DNA of 64,000 nt, from positions 10,265,889 to 10,329,888 of the forward strand of contig NC_087113.1 in the NCBI RefSeq assembly GCF_963855985.1. Reading direction: 5' to 3'. Each line of letters starts with the position of its first letter. Position 1 is the first letter of the stretch. The DNA is from Ostrinia nubilalis (lineage: Eukaryota; Arthropoda; Insecta; Lepidoptera; Crambidae). The translations under genes and the position numbers were made by a program. The notes below the pieces were generated by a model that ran no database searches, was not told where the DNA came from, and saw only the letters and a list, made by a program, of their open reading frames with translations. Of this stretch, positions 55,101-58,450 are shown one piece after another.

Positions 55101-57869
55101 ACATTTGCATCAAACTGTAACCGCACGGTTCCCGCCTCAATGTCTCGCCAATGAGAACCACCCAGAAACCACGCGGTTATCTCGCCCATTACCATGACCA
55201 TTGGTATTAATCATGTCCACAAATTAGCTCGAACTTTCGAAATGTTTGAAGGAATACTTTGCCAGAATAAAAAAGGTGATTTTTTTAAAAATTTTAAGGT
55301 TTCTGAAAATATTAAACATTTTAGGTGACAATATCTCAGGTATCAGTCCTCCGTTTTAAAGACCGGACAGGGAAAAATTTTTGACTACTGCGTTGATGAT
55401 TATTTTTGAAATAAAACAAATACCAACATGCGGTATGATGCAGTTATGCAAACTCACGACTAACATCCATCTAAAAGTCCCTTGTCTGAGAAGAAAGAGC
55501 AAAATTCACCTACTGTCGACATTTATTTTCTTTACTCGAATTATAGACAAACAGGTCAAACAGTAAGGCGATTATCACACTGCGCCGCGCTCCGCCGCGG
55601 AGCGCGTGATTTCATATAAAAAATCACGCGCGCGGACGCGTTGTCAGTGTGAAGTGCCGCGCGTGTTTTCCATACAAACTGAGGTACTTGCATACAATTA
55701 ATATTAAATCTGTCGCCCTGCGCTCCGCGACGAAGCGCGGCGCAGTGTGATAACCGCCTAATATGTAGAAAATTAAACGCAAAAAAACTCACATCTTCCA
55801 GCACGAAGGTCCAGTCCTTGTCCTCCAGCTCGTTGGTGCGCGAGTCCTTGAACAGCGTCACCGCCACCGTGTGGTTCAGAGGCAGCGTGTAGATCACTGA
55901 TCCCCTGAGGATACATCATGAATCAGCTACTTCTTGGTCGTTCGTGACTACTGAGATCGTAACCAATCAATGACCTCTGTGGTCTAATCGACACTACACT
56001 ACTCCGACAAAGGATATTCCGCCTTTCATCATCATCATCATCATTTCAGCCACAGGACGTCCACTGCTGAACATAGGCCTCCCCCAATGACTTCCACATC
56101 GCACGGTTGGTAGCGGCCTGTCTAAGTAGTATAGTGTCGAAGTAACGTTTGTCGGAGTTTACTTATGTAGCCGGTAAGACCACCTGCTTCAGATGCAGAG
56201 GTCCCGGGTTCGATTCCCAGTGGCAGATTTTTCTGTTCGGTTTGGTTGGTGGTAGGGCTTGTTCTAAGTCCGCCTGGATAGCTACCACCAACTTACCTAA
56301 GTCTGTCGCCATAACAACAATGTTAACAGCATTATTGTGTTCCGGCAGTTTGAGGTAAGATAGCCAGTTCCTCCGTAGTTGAGGATTACGGGTGAAGCTC
56401 GCTTCCACCTTGGGCCTGATCATCACTTACCATCAGGTGAGATACAGGCCAAGAGCTTCCTCGTTGTGGATAAAAAAAAACCTTAGAACCTTGTCAGCCT
56501 TAATAAATTACTAGCGGTGCCCCGCGATGTTACCGGTGTTAAAGTAGGTCTATGTGTTAATAACATAGGCTTAAAATTCCTGAAGTCAGGTGTCAGCTAA
56601 CTCTATACCAAATATTAAAATTGCTCAAGCCGTTTAGACGTGAAGAAGTAACAAACATACACACTCACACACTCCCAAACTTTCGCCTTTATAATATTAG
56701 TGTGATCACTTCACTACATTTGGAACAGAAAATAACACCAGATATGTATACTAAACTCTAGTTAAAAGAAAAACAAATTAAAAGCAATACACAATAGATC
56801 GAGCTTGTATTCCATCCGTAAACTACCCTCCACGGAATCCACTACCGAAATAATGCAGTAAATTACTTCCGTATTTATTATCAATCTTAAAGTACATGTC
56901 ATTAGTTATTGTTTTATGATAATCCAATACTTATAATAAAATAAAATTTCTTTATCTTCCTCGCTAGCAACTATGCAACAGTGTTAACAGCATTGTTGTG
57001 TTCCGGCAGTTAGAAGTAAGATAGCCAGTTCCTCCGTGGTTGAGCATTCCGGGTGAAGCTCGTTTCCACCTTCGGTCTGATCATCACTTACCATCAGGTG
57101 AGATACAGGCCAAGAGTGTCCTCGTTGTGGATAAAATATCCTGAGTGGGTACTCTTTAGTTGTGTGACAGAAATAGAAAAAAAACTTTATTTGGTACTAG
57201 CTTTTGCCCGCGGCTTCACCCTATTTTTTATTCTATTCCCGACTTCTAAGATTTTCTATAAAAACTATTTGTTATAAGCGAGTTGTACCCAGTTATTTTC
57301 AATGAGTTCAAACACTTACTTGAGAGGATCTTTGAGTGAGGGCTCCCATTCCTGCGGCTCAGTGAACACTCGCCGAGAGCGCCGCGTCCACACTATGCTG
57401 AGTTTGTTGGGTTTCCTGCAAAAATATTTATGACAATACTACCCACATTTTGAGGCTTAAACTTAAGATTCATTTTGTGATTCAGCGAACCGATATGTTT
57501 CTTCGATTTTCTGATTAAAAATAAAATATGTAGGCACAGAGAAATTACAAAACGTGACAGTCGGTATTCCGAAACCACCCCGACGTTTTTATGTAGTTAC
57601 TGCGTTTCGTGAAGCGATTTCGAATTATTATTTTTTTTGTAAAGGCGCGCGCGACCGTGTGCTTTTTACCACGGTCTTTTGGGTTCGGAAATTATGAACT
57701 GCCATCATTTTAAAAACTGCAGGATCTCTCTACTCTAGTCTACGTATTGGTATTCGACAGCATACCACTTGGGGGTGACTTCCAAGTCGATGCGGTGGTA
57801 GGAGGCGGTGTACTGGAACTTGGCCGCGCGCTTGTTGACGCGCTGCAGCCGCTTCCACACCGACGCCAT
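13025..57869 (-). CDS. Ehbp1: EH-domain-binding protein 1 homologue (C2 - linker - CH - bMERB)
   Basis: Twenty-five coding exons on the minus strand, from ATG 57869 to TAA 13027-13025, join in phase into 3,060 bases (1,019 residues) when the exon 19 array is counted as one copy. Exons 1-4 form the N-terminal C2 domain ([21 protein letters not shown]). Exons 5-7 are an acidic then Pro/Thr-rich linker. Exons 8-10 form a CH domain ([30 protein letters not shown]). Exons 11-20 are a disordered linker with [14 protein letters not shown] and [12 protein letters not shown]. Exons 21-25 form the coiled-coil bMERB domain ([18 protein letters not shown]) and end in CILQ. In animals this protein links Rab8/10-type GTPases and endocytic EH-domain proteins to actin; here that is family knowledge. 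The linker contains TDPFGS where vertebrate proteins have NPF, and I saw no NPF. At least four exons have tandem copies in their downstream introns, so the true protein may be longer. Confidence 0.93.
13182..13246 (-). CDS. Ehbp1: Ehbp1 coding exon 24, bMERB
   Basis: The acceptor is TTCACAG and the donor is GC|GTAAGT, phase 2. It encodes [20 protein letters not shown] then KA, the last long helix of the domain. Confidence 0.9.
13313..13610. mobile_element. partial foldback element
   Basis: GAACGCCAGACCTACGTCAT and downstream sequence match one arm of the full element at 32546-33083. Confidence 0.75.
13996..14360 (-). pseudogene. RTE LINE 3' fragment
   Basis: The minus strand reads [20 protein letters not shown] then [20 protein letters not shown], nearly identical to the C-terminus of the RTE at 37608-39508, ending in a (TGA)n-type tail. 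The frame breaks in the RTGR..SVQGG region. Confidence 0.85.
14451..14772 (+). mobile_element. tRNA-headed SINE, full length
   Basis: The head 14451-14526 has A box TGGTCTAGTGG and B box GGTTCGATTCC and a tRNA-like fold with CAG in the anticodon loop. The variable arm is too short for tRNA-Leu. The body ends with CCATCAGGTGAGATACAGGC and a poly(A). Body copies recur at 48330, 56163 and 56975. Confidence 0.8.
14773..15397 (+). mobile_element. ~620-base CCGGCCAAGTGCG repeat, copy 1
   Basis: It begins AAACCGGCCAAGTGCGTGTC and ends TTTGGCTACGGAACCCTAAA. A near-full copy lies inverted at 34309-34923 and a short end at 29545-29572. Confidence 0.85.
15413..15536 (-). CDS. Ehbp1: Ehbp1 coding exon 23, bMERB
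   Basis: The acceptor is TTTTCCCAG and the donor is CAG|GTACGT, phase 0. It encodes [20 protein letters not shown] then [21 protein letters not shown] ~620-base dispersed repeat ends 15 bases past the donor. Confidence 0.92.
15831..16665. mobile_element. Tc1-type element with long inverted repeats
   Basis: CACTCGCGAGCAAAAGTATG and its inverse form ends of about 85 bases, flanked by TA at 15829-15830 and 16666-16667. The interior keeps a broken transposase. Confidence 0.9.
16180..16535 (+). pseudogene. Tc1 transposase relic
   Basis: The plus strand reads [20 protein letters not shown] then [15 protein letters not shown], the helix-turn-helix region, and after a stop continues with [18 protein letters not shown]. 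The catalytic DDE part is absent. Confidence 0.8.
16965..17100 (+). repeat. degenerate CTAGCTTT..TTTTGTCTGTCACAG repeat
   Basis: It shares TTTGTCTGTCACAGAAAAAC and AAAAACTATCCTATGT with the copy at 58045-58275 but is truncated. Confidence 0.7.
17249..17334 (-). CDS. Ehbp1: Ehbp1 coding exon 22, bMERB
   Basis: The acceptor is TATACCAG and the donor is CT|GTAAGT, phase 2. It encodes [20 protein letters not shown] then RRQMQLNI. [15 protein letters not shown] is the most conserved stretch of the domain. Confidence 0.93.
17707..19403. mobile_element. 1.7 kb hAT-like element
   Basis: TAGGGTGTCCCTTAT and its inverse bound the element, flanked by the 8-base duplication ATCAACAT at 17699-17706 and 19404-19411. 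It contains a decayed protein-coding region in Ehbp1 intron 21. Confidence 0.8.
18530..19068 (+). pseudogene. decayed transposon protein
   Basis: Broken plus-strand frames include [20 protein letters not shown] followed by FDDEGNE near 18560-18640, and [19 protein letters not shown] followed by [15 protein letters not shown] at 18965-19066. These resemble a widespread arthropod mobile-element protein that I cannot name with certainty. Confidence 0.5.
19810..19990. repeat. GTACGACGT-rich remnant
   Basis: ACAGTAAAATCCGTTTAGTA and repeated TAGTACGACGTC words suggest one end of a pogo/Tigger-type transposon. The other end is not clear. Confidence 0.35.
20067..20276. mobile_element. palindromic TA-flanked MITE, copy
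   Basis: AAGCCTGGTCCGTGAGCACG and its inverse form ~100-base arms flanked by TA. The right end lies 8 bases beyond the Ehbp1 exon 21 boundary. Confidence 0.88.
20285..20416 (-). CDS. Ehbp1: Ehbp1 coding exon 21, bMERB start
   Basis: The acceptor is CTCAACAG and the donor is GAG|GTAAGA; 44 codons, phase 0. It encodes [20 protein letters not shown] then [20 protein letters not shown]. This is the first helix of the Rab-binding bMERB coiled coil. A MITE abuts the donor side. Confidence 0.92.
20577..21044. mobile_element. short relative of the long-TIR element
   Basis: It begins TACAGTGTGAGTCACGTTAA and ends with the inverse followed by TA, and its interior matches one arm of 21082-22186. Confidence 0.8.
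21082..22186. mobile_element. long-TIR transposon, ~460-base arms
   Basis: The arms 21082-21545 and 21720-22186 are near reverse complements starting CAGTGTGAGTCACGTTAAAG, with a ~175-base unique centre and TA at both ends. Confidence 0.8.
22284..22465. mobile_element. Harbinger-type MITE (GAGTAGGCGCACACC)
   Basis: Inverted ends GAGTAGGCGCACACCGTTGA and complement are flanked by TTA on both sides. A second copy is nested at 24150-24357. Confidence 0.8.
22566..22698. mobile_element. GTTGCACCA-type MITE, copy 1
   Basis: GACTAAGTTGCACCATCTTA is inverted at the right end. A related copy is at 30749-30880. Confidence 0.7.
22794..22862 (+). mobile_element. RTE LINE 3' fragment
   Basis: GAGGCCTTTGTCCAGCAGTG matches the C-terminal [10 protein letters not shown] coding end of the RTE family, in plus orientation. 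Confidence 0.7.
22916..23019 (-). CDS. Ehbp1: Ehbp1 coding exon 20
   Basis: The acceptor is TATGTGCAG and the donor is GAG|GTCAGT, phase 0 out. It encodes [20 protein letters not shown] then [15 protein letters not shown]. LQSFSxxxE matches the segment just before the bMERB domain in the family. Confidence 0.87.
23750..24694. mobile_element. hAT element with CCCGG-rich ends and a nested MITE
   Basis: The ends TAGGGGTTGC / GCAAACCCTA are flanked by the 8-base duplication CATTCACT (23742-23749, 24695-24702). Repeated CCCGGTAC words line both ends. A Harbinger-type MITE sits at 24150-24357. Confidence 0.85.
24150..24357. mobile_element. nested Harbinger-type MITE with an inverted flank
   Basis: It is like 22284-22465, but host sequence left of it (24112-24146) reappears inverted just before its right terminus (24308-24345). 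Confidence 0.75.
24796..25267. mobile_element. CAGTCGCGGAATG MITE, copy 1
   Basis: CAGTC(G)CGGAATGAAAAGG and its inverse at the right end are flanked by TA. It is nearly identical to 45820-46290, implying recent spread. Confidence 0.9.
25770..27992 (-). CDS. Ehbp1: Ehbp1 exon 19 and its in-frame tandem expansion
   Basis: The parental exon is 27992-27876 (acceptor ATCCTGCAG, donor G|GTAACA, 117 bases, phase 1 in and out), encoding [20 protein letters not shown] then a Ser-rich tail. The copied block includes this exon, its donor and 46 bases of following sequence. It recurs at five steps of 153 bases, then nine of 132 bases that lack 21 bases encoding a DSTHSSP-type segment. Both periods are multiples of three, so the minus strand stays open from 27992 to the last donor at 25770 (741 codons) and can join exon 20 in phase. 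Individual copies spliced at the internal GTAACA..AGCAG sites would be 107 or 86 bases and would break frame. The protein may therefore contain either one copy or a ~700-residue Ser/Gly/Asp-rich repeat. Confidence 0.7.
28307..28497. mobile_element. TACAGGGTGTTAGG MITE, copy 2
   Basis: The left arm lacks the CCCATGTTAACATGGGC part that the right arm keeps. Confidence 0.85.
28675..28763 (-). CDS. Ehbp1: Ehbp1 coding exon 18
   Basis: The acceptor is GTTTGCAG and the donor is G|GTAAGT, phase 1. It encodes [20 protein letters not shown] then QSLMDEIAA, a Ser/Pro-rich segment followed by an acidic helix. Confidence 0.82.
28805..29074. mobile_element. TACAGGGTGTTAGG MITE, copy 3
   Basis: The left end contains an internal duplication of GAGCCGACACTAGCCCATGT. 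Confidence 0.85.
29318..29485. mobile_element. MITE with AGACTGC duplication
   Basis: AGGGGGCGTAGTGTGAGTTT and the inverted right end AAACTCACACCAAGCCCT are flanked by AGACTGC on both sides. Confidence 0.65.
29689..29771 (-). CDS. Ehbp1: Ehbp1 coding exon 17
   Basis: The acceptor is TTCTCCAG and the donor is AG|GTGAGC, phase 2. It encodes [20 protein letters not shown] then DARAGIV. RERARxLIAxAR is a conserved family motif. Confidence 0.88.
30198..30374 (-). CDS. Ehbp1: Ehbp1 coding exon 16, coiled-coil segment
   Basis: The acceptor is GCATATAG and the donor is AAG|GTGCGT; 59 codons, phase 0. It encodes [20 protein letters not shown] then [20 protein letters not shown]. LLSRxxELKERARxLLE is conserved in the family. 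The acceptor lacks a good pyrimidine tract. Confidence 0.88.
30749..30880. mobile_element. GTTGCACCA-type MITE, copy 2
   Basis: GGCTGAGTTGCACCACCTAA is inverted, imperfectly, at 30850-30880. Confidence 0.7.
30881..31600. other. Ehbp1 intron 15, no assignable feature
   Basis: AT-rich with no frames. GAGTAACA-type words around 30640-30990 look like eroded inverted repeats. Confidence 0.35.
31610..31819. mobile_element. palindromic TA-flanked MITE, copy
   Basis: Same family as 20067-20276, with arms AAGCCCGGTCCGTGAGCACG and inverse. Confidence 0.88.
31961..32118 (-). CDS. Ehbp1: Ehbp1 coding exon 15, Pro-rich linker
   Basis: The acceptor is CAATTTTCAG and the donor is CCG|GTAAGT, returning to phase 0. 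It encodes [20 protein letters not shown] then [20 protein letters not shown] and [20 protein letters not shown] is a small internal duplication. Confidence 0.82.
32546..33083. mobile_element. foldback element with ~250-base arms
   Basis: GACTAAGAGCT..GAACGCCAGACCTACG at the left is matched inverted at the right end. Inner arms also pair through the AACTGTCTGGC region. Confidence 0.85.
33103..33244 (-). CDS. Ehbp1: Ehbp1 coding exon 14, linker with a DPF motif
   Basis: The acceptor is CTCTAG and the donor is ACAA|GTAAGT, phase 1. The exon encodes [20 protein letters not shown] then [31 protein letters not shown] echoes the NPFGDPDSEEP motif of vertebrate EHBP1, with Asp in place of the Asn needed for EH-domain binding. 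Confidence 0.82.
33257..33475 (-). repeat. dispersed repeat ending CTAGCTTTCCGCCCGCGG
   Basis: On the minus strand it opens like the CTAGCTTT family and ends in TTTTATTTATATAGATAG. ACTCGAGAACGGCTGGGCCG is typical of this moth repeat. Confidence 0.7.
33990..34150. repeat. dispersed repeat fragment with GGCTGGTGCTGA
   Basis: It shares TTTATT..AGGGC and CGGGCTGGTGCTGA with 42165-42275. Class unknown. Confidence 0.45.
34195..34284 (-). CDS. Ehbp1: Ehbp1 coding exon 13, linker
   Basis: The acceptor is CTGTACAG and the donor is GAG|GTATGT; 30 codons, phase 0. It encodes [20 protein letters not shown] then [10 protein letters not shown]. Recognition rests on splice sites, phase and low repeat content. 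Confidence 0.75.
34309..34923 (-). mobile_element. ~620-base CCGGCCAAGTGCG repeat, copy 2
   Basis: Reverse orientation of 14773-15397, with an expanded GTCTGTCTGTCCGTCCGTCC stretch. Confidence 0.85.
35386..35503 (-). CDS. Ehbp1: Ehbp1 coding exon 12, linker
   Basis: The acceptor is CCCCGCAG; the donor AAG|GTCGGT is weaker than the others. It encodes [20 protein letters not shown] then [34 protein letters not shown] resembles the vertebrate segment ending in LLGKKRLL. An in-frame TAG follows 9 bases past the donor if splicing fails. Confidence 0.8.
35528..35705. mobile_element. Harbinger-type MITE with TAA duplication
   Basis: GGGCTGTATTTCACCGGGAC and the inverse (ending ATAGCCC) are flanked by TAA on each side. 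Confidence 0.8.
37608..39508 (-). mobile_element. RTE-clade LINE, 5'-truncated
   Basis: It is flanked by the 11-base duplication GTGAAATGCCC at 37597-37607 and 39509-39519, with a 3' (TGA)n tail at 37608-37622. At 1.9 kb it lacks the endonuclease half of a full RTE of about 3.2 kb. Confidence 0.92.
37626..39488 (-). CDS. RTE reverse transcriptase, 620 residues, endonuclease missing
   Basis: An uninterrupted frame encodes the reverse-transcriptase part of an RTE LINE, which copies its RNA at a nicked chromosomal site. Visible motifs: APGDDGI (residues 140-146), FVDYEKAFD (266-274, first catalytic Asp), [11 protein letters not shown] (323-333) and the catalytic FADD box (366-369). The C-terminus has [13 protein letters not shown] and [21 protein letters not shown]. 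The N-terminal apurinic endonuclease domain is absent because the insertion is 5'-truncated, so autonomous movement is not expected. The intact frame suggests a young insertion. It lies antisense to nothing and in the same orientation as Ehbp1, within intron 11. Confidence 0.92.
   Translation of the reverse strand: MQERRLMTLQTSVDAKAYRQLNRQIRKSLRHDIRNFNTNSIKEAIERNQGSKVFARDNSIGESQLTKLTAADGSVTSTKAEVLGEIERFYGQLYTSVTKPVDSSTTDPRAKLTRHYTEDIPDISLYEIRMALKQLKNNKAPGDDGITSELLNAGGTPILKVLQRLFNSVLLQGTTPEAWNRSVVVLFFKKGDKTLLKNYRPISLLSHVYKLFSRVITNRLARRFDDFQPPEQAGFRKGYSTIDHIHTLRQVIQKTEEYNLPLCLAFVDYEKAFDSIETWAVLQSLQRCRIDYRYIEVLKCLYKNATMSVRVQEQSTKAIPLQRGVRQGDVISPKLFTAALEDAFKLLEWKGFGININGEYITHLRFADDIVVMAESLEDLGTMLEDLNRVSQQVGLRMNMDKTKLMSNIHVAPYPVSVGSSILEIVDKYVYLGQTIQLGRSNFEKEVNRRIQLGWAAFGKLRNIFSSKIPQCLKTKVYNQCVLPVITYGSETWPLTIGLIQKLKVAQRAMERAMLGVSLRDRIRNEEIRKRTKVADIARRISKLKWQWAGHIVRRTDGRWGSKVLEWRPRTGRRSVGRPPTRWTDDIVKVAGRRWMQAATNRSMWKALGEAYVQQWTSYG
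39583..39998. repeat. dispersed repeat with ACCGACTTCAA ends
   Basis: AAAACCGACTTCAAATGCGT and TTTTTGAAGTCGGTTG bound it. An inner CCCCAATTTTCCACCCTTGG is duplicated. One end recurs at 59300-59358. Confidence 0.75.
40104..40485. repeat. 34-35-base minisatellite after Ehbp1 exon 11
   Basis: About eleven diverged units of the type AAAGTCACCTGTTTGCGTCC followed by ACCACCCATAGGG. The array begins at the 5' splice site of exon 11 and extends into the intron. Confidence 0.8.
40486..40615 (-). CDS. Ehbp1: Ehbp1 coding exon 11, linker
   Basis: The acceptor is CCCTTCAG and the donor is AT|GTGAGT, phase 2. The exon encodes [20 protein letters not shown] then [20 protein letters not shown]. The reading frame continues from exon 10. 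A 34-base minisatellite begins right after the donor. Confidence 0.82.
41187..41253 (-). CDS. Ehbp1: Ehbp1 coding exon 10, CH domain end
   Basis: The acceptor is TTTTTCAG and the donor is TTAG|GTTTGT, phase 1. The exon encodes [20 protein letters not shown] then QL, the last CH helix. GTTTGT is a non-canonical donor extension also seen on the exon 6 copies. Confidence 0.9.
41778..42002. mobile_element. palindromic MITE, diverged copy
   Basis: Arms GCCGAGCAGATAGAATTTCG and inverse. It ends within 10 bases of the Ehbp1 exon 9 donor. Confidence 0.8.
42008..42143 (-). CDS. Ehbp1: Ehbp1 coding exon 9, CH domain middle
   Basis: The acceptor is ATCCACAG and the donor is GCT|GTAAGT. The exon encodes [20 protein letters not shown] then [20 protein letters not shown] and PDRLA, the middle CH helices ending in the PD(R/K)L motif. 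A TA-flanked palindromic MITE ends only a few bases beyond the donor. Confidence 0.9.
42165..42275. repeat. dispersed repeat fragment with GGCTGGTGCTGA
   Basis: Related to 33990-34150. Just beside the exon 9 acceptor. Confidence 0.45.
42777..42910 (-). CDS. Ehbp1: Ehbp1 coding exon 8, CH domain start
   Basis: The acceptor is GTTCCCAG and the donor is AT|GTAAGT. The exon encodes [20 protein letters not shown] then [20 protein letters not shown] and RPDL. The W, the GLAFCAIIH core and FRPDL are diagnostic of the bivalent Mical/EHBP CH domain. Confidence 0.93.
43487..43660 (-). pseudogene. partial duplicate of Ehbp1 exon 7
   Basis: The minus strand repeats the exon 7 sequence from [20 protein letters not shown] through [17 protein letters not shown] with small changes (DNE to DSE), followed by GTAAATGG in place of GTAAGTGG. 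The first 13 codons and the acceptor are missing, so it is probably unused. An RTE-like fragment separates it from exon 7. Confidence 0.75.
43770..43945 (+). pseudogene. RTE-like fragment between exon 7 and its copy
   Basis: The plus strand reads [20 protein letters not shown] then [20 protein letters not shown], a diverged C-terminal piece of an RTE reverse transcriptase with an upstream stop. Confidence 0.75.
44179..44379 (-). CDS. Ehbp1: Ehbp1 coding exon 7, linker
   Basis: The acceptor is TCTTTCACAG and the donor is CCG|GTAAGT; 67 codons, phase 0 on both sides. It encodes [39 protein letters not shown] and [19 protein letters not shown], a basic Pro/Thr-rich disordered segment just before the CH domain. 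A 5'-damaged copy lies at 43487-43660. Confidence 0.85.
44430..45815. other. Ehbp1 intron 6, no assignable feature
   Basis: AT-rich with no frames. ACCCTCCTTCTGGCGCAGT near 45465 recurs near 53568, so a short shared repeat is likely. Confidence 0.35.
45820..46290. mobile_element. CAGTCGCGGAATG MITE, copy 2
   Basis: Nearly identical to 24796-25267, flanked by TA. Confidence 0.9.
46672..47030 (-). pseudogene. RTE LINE 3' fragment
   Basis: CAAATGACGTTCACTGCTGG, then the region coding [13 protein letters not shown] on the minus strand, and GGCCCATAGTAAGCGACCAC. Frame broken. Confidence 0.7.
47053..47395 (+). repeat. dispersed repeat CTAGCTTTTGCC, copy 3, interrupted
   Basis: As 4556-4752, but split at about 47208 by a ~138-base insertion ending AATAAACATTACTTTACTTT, after which the CATCCAGACATCCAAAC end resumes at 47346. 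Confidence 0.7.
47400..48325. other. Ehbp1 intron 6, no assignable feature
   Basis: AT-rich with no frames and no repeat recognised within the window. Confidence 0.35.
48330..48472 (+). mobile_element. SINE 3' part
   Basis: TTTCGGCAGTTAGAGCTAAG to the poly(A), matching the body of the SINE at 14451 without the tRNA head. Confidence 0.75.
48655..48880 (-). pseudogene. RTE LINE 3' fragment
   Basis: CAGGACGTCCACTGCTGAAC and CACCTTGTAGGTGGACGTC match the RTE 3' end. Diverged. Confidence 0.7.
48958..52460 (-). repeat. tandem copies of Ehbp1 exon 6 mixed with a 23-base minisatellite
   Basis: On the minus strand the block holds at least eight copies of the Pro/Thr-rich part of exon 6 plus several shorter remnants. 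Four copies are full length (51973-51842, 50560-50429, 50009-49878, 49466-49335): each is 132 bases (44 codons), preceded by CAG and followed by GAG|GTTTGT, phase 0 to phase 0, so usable as cassette exons. Others are damaged: 51613-51484 is 130 bases, and 51255-51151 lacks the CAG. Between them run many units of AACAGTGTCCAGAGTCCCAA plus GGC, which resembles the exon 6 stretch coding NSVQSLK. A larger unit of about 551 bases is itself duplicated (near 50011 and 50562), and one of about 358 bases near 51410 and 51768. Polypyrimidine tracts before the copies are poor, so use in mRNA is uncertain. Confidence 0.75.
52465..52680 (-). CDS. Ehbp1: Ehbp1 coding exon 6, linker; parent of the 48.9-52.4 kb exon array
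   Basis: The acceptor is CTCCACAG and the donor is GAG|GTATGT; 72 codons, phase 0 on both sides. It encodes [17 protein letters not shown], then [20 protein letters not shown] and [18 protein letters not shown]. The Pro/Thr-rich half is reused in many downstream copies whose donor reads GAG|GTTTGT instead. Confidence 0.85.
52722..52888. mobile_element. palindromic TA-flanked MITE, internally deleted
   Basis: Arms AAGCCCGGTCCGTGAGCACG and inverse flanked by TA. The right arm has lost its inner part. It lies 40 bases upstream of Ehbp1 exon 6. Confidence 0.85.
52912..53045. mobile_element. CCCGTATTCACAAA-type repeat, copy 3
   Basis: It shares AGCAGCAAATTGAACGCACA and CGTCCACGCGCACTG with 3438-3640. 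Confidence 0.65.
53414..53531 (-). CDS. Ehbp1: Ehbp1 coding exon 5
   Basis: The acceptor is TGTTACAG and the donor is CAG|GTAAGA. The exon encodes [20 protein letters not shown] then [31 protein letters not shown] is a signature following the C2 domain in this family. Confidence 0.92.
53745..54570. repeat. 16-base minisatellite in Ehbp1 intron 4
   Basis: Units of the form GTGTACTGTAGCGCGG, with A/G and GCG variants, run from about 54170 to 54500, with looser copies to 53745 and again at 54715-54790. Three units make 48 bases, giving long open frames with a 16-residue pattern that I regard as artefacts. Confidence 0.85.
54068..54170 (-). pseudogene. damaged copy of Ehbp1 exon 4
   Basis: The minus strand encodes [20 protein letters not shown] then [11 protein letters not shown] as in exon 4, but the 5' part of the exon is replaced by the 16-base minisatellite and the 3' end runs into VQSK-type sequence without the original donor. 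It is not a usable exon as it stands. Confidence 0.75.
54597..54714 (-). pseudogene. second damaged copy of Ehbp1 exon 4
   Basis: This copy starts further upstream in the exon ([20 protein letters not shown]) and then has lost bases within the ATGK region, so the frame shifts before [12 protein letters not shown]. It lies between exon 4 and the copy at 54068. Confidence 0.75.
54802..54983 (-). CDS. Ehbp1: Ehbp1 coding exon 4
   Basis: The acceptor is CCCTCAG and the donor is AC|GTGAGT, phase 2 out. The exon encodes [20 protein letters not shown] then [20 protein letters not shown] and [20 protein letters not shown], the end of the C2 domain. A 16-base minisatellite and two damaged copies of this exon follow in the next intron. 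Confidence 0.93.
55565..55761. mobile_element. Harbinger-type MITE, GC-rich
   Basis: GGCGATTATCACACTGCGCC and inverse flanked by TAA. The interior is rich in CGCG words. It lies 30 bases from the exon 3 donor. Confidence 0.85.
55793..55904 (-). CDS. Ehbp1: Ehbp1 coding exon 3
   Basis: The acceptor is CCTCAG and the donor is GAT|GTGAGT, phase 0 out. The exon encodes [20 protein letters not shown] then [17 protein letters not shown], matching the VTLFKD..ELEDKEWTFV block of the family. Confidence 0.93.
56022..56130 (-). mobile_element. RTE LINE 3' fragment
   Basis: The ATCATCATCATC tail and AGGACGTCCACTGCTGAACA match the RTE end. Confidence 0.75.
56163..56475 (+). mobile_element. tRNA-headed SINE, 5'-truncated
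   Basis: The head keeps the anticodon and B-box part (GGTTCGATTCC) but has lost the A-box half. The body and poly(A) match 14527-14772. Confidence 0.8.
56975..57136 (+). mobile_element. SINE 3' part
   Basis: GTTAACAGCATTGTTGTGTT to TGGATAAAAT matches the SINE body, without a head. Confidence 0.75.
57320..57415 (-). CDS. Ehbp1: Ehbp1 coding exon 2
   Basis: The acceptor is TTTGCAG and the donor is AA|GTAAGT. The exon encodes [20 protein letters not shown] then [13 protein letters not shown]. The VWTRRSRR segment is strongly conserved in EHBP1 C2 domains. Confidence 0.92.
57766..57869 (-). CDS. Ehbp1: Ehbp1 coding exon 1
   Basis: ATG 57869 starts [20 protein letters not shown] then [14 protein letters not shown]. 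The donor is AAGTG|GTATGC, phase 2. The start fits the family N-terminus exactly, so it is secure. Any 5' untranslated exon lies further right and was not identified. Confidence 0.92.
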
Positions 57870-57926
57870 CTTGTGCTGGAGAATTACGAGCATAAAATGA
57901 TCAGATACGATTATTTAATAGTTCCT

Positions 57927-58450
57927 TTTCATCCACGAAGACGCGCCCCACCAATTTTTGGTTGAGAGAAGCGCGGGGTGCGGGGAGTTTGATCCGAGCA
58001 ATCCGAGCGGCATTATTGTAGTGTGCGTGTGCACTTATGGATGACTAGCTTTCCGCCCGCGGCTTCGCCCGCGTGGAATTTTGTCTGTCACAGAAAAACT
58101 TTATCGCGCGCGTCCCTGTTTCAAAAACTGGGATAAAAACTATCCTATGTTCTTTCCCGGGACTCAAACTATCTCTATGCCAAATTTCATCAAAATCGGT
58201 TGCGAGGTTTAAGCGGGAAAGCGTAACAGACAGACAGACAGACAGACAGAGTTACTTTCGCATTTATAATATTATATATAAGTTGGGATTTAGCGTGTAC
58301 CGATAAAGGCCTGTTCAGACCTAAGCGGTATTCGCTACCGCGTGGTATGTACCTCTACCCACAGCGGCAGCGAATATCGCTCAGGTTTGAATAGGCCTTA
58401 ACACTTAAACATTAGCGGAAGAATGGTGGGGCGCGTCTTCGTGGATGAAA
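57927..58450. mobile_element. inverted-repeat element 5' of Ehbp1
   Basis: TTTCATCCACGAAGACGCGC and CCCACCA at the left are inverted at the right end (58424-58450). It encloses the dispersed repeat at 58045-58275 and begins 58 bases upstream of the Ehbp1 ATG, so it may sit in the 5' UTR or promoter. Confidence 0.75.
58045..58275 (+). repeat. dispersed repeat CTAGCTTTCCGCCCGCGGCT
   Basis: It ends with (CAGA)n and CGCATTTATAATATTATAT. The related degenerate copy is 16965-17100. Confidence 0.8.
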
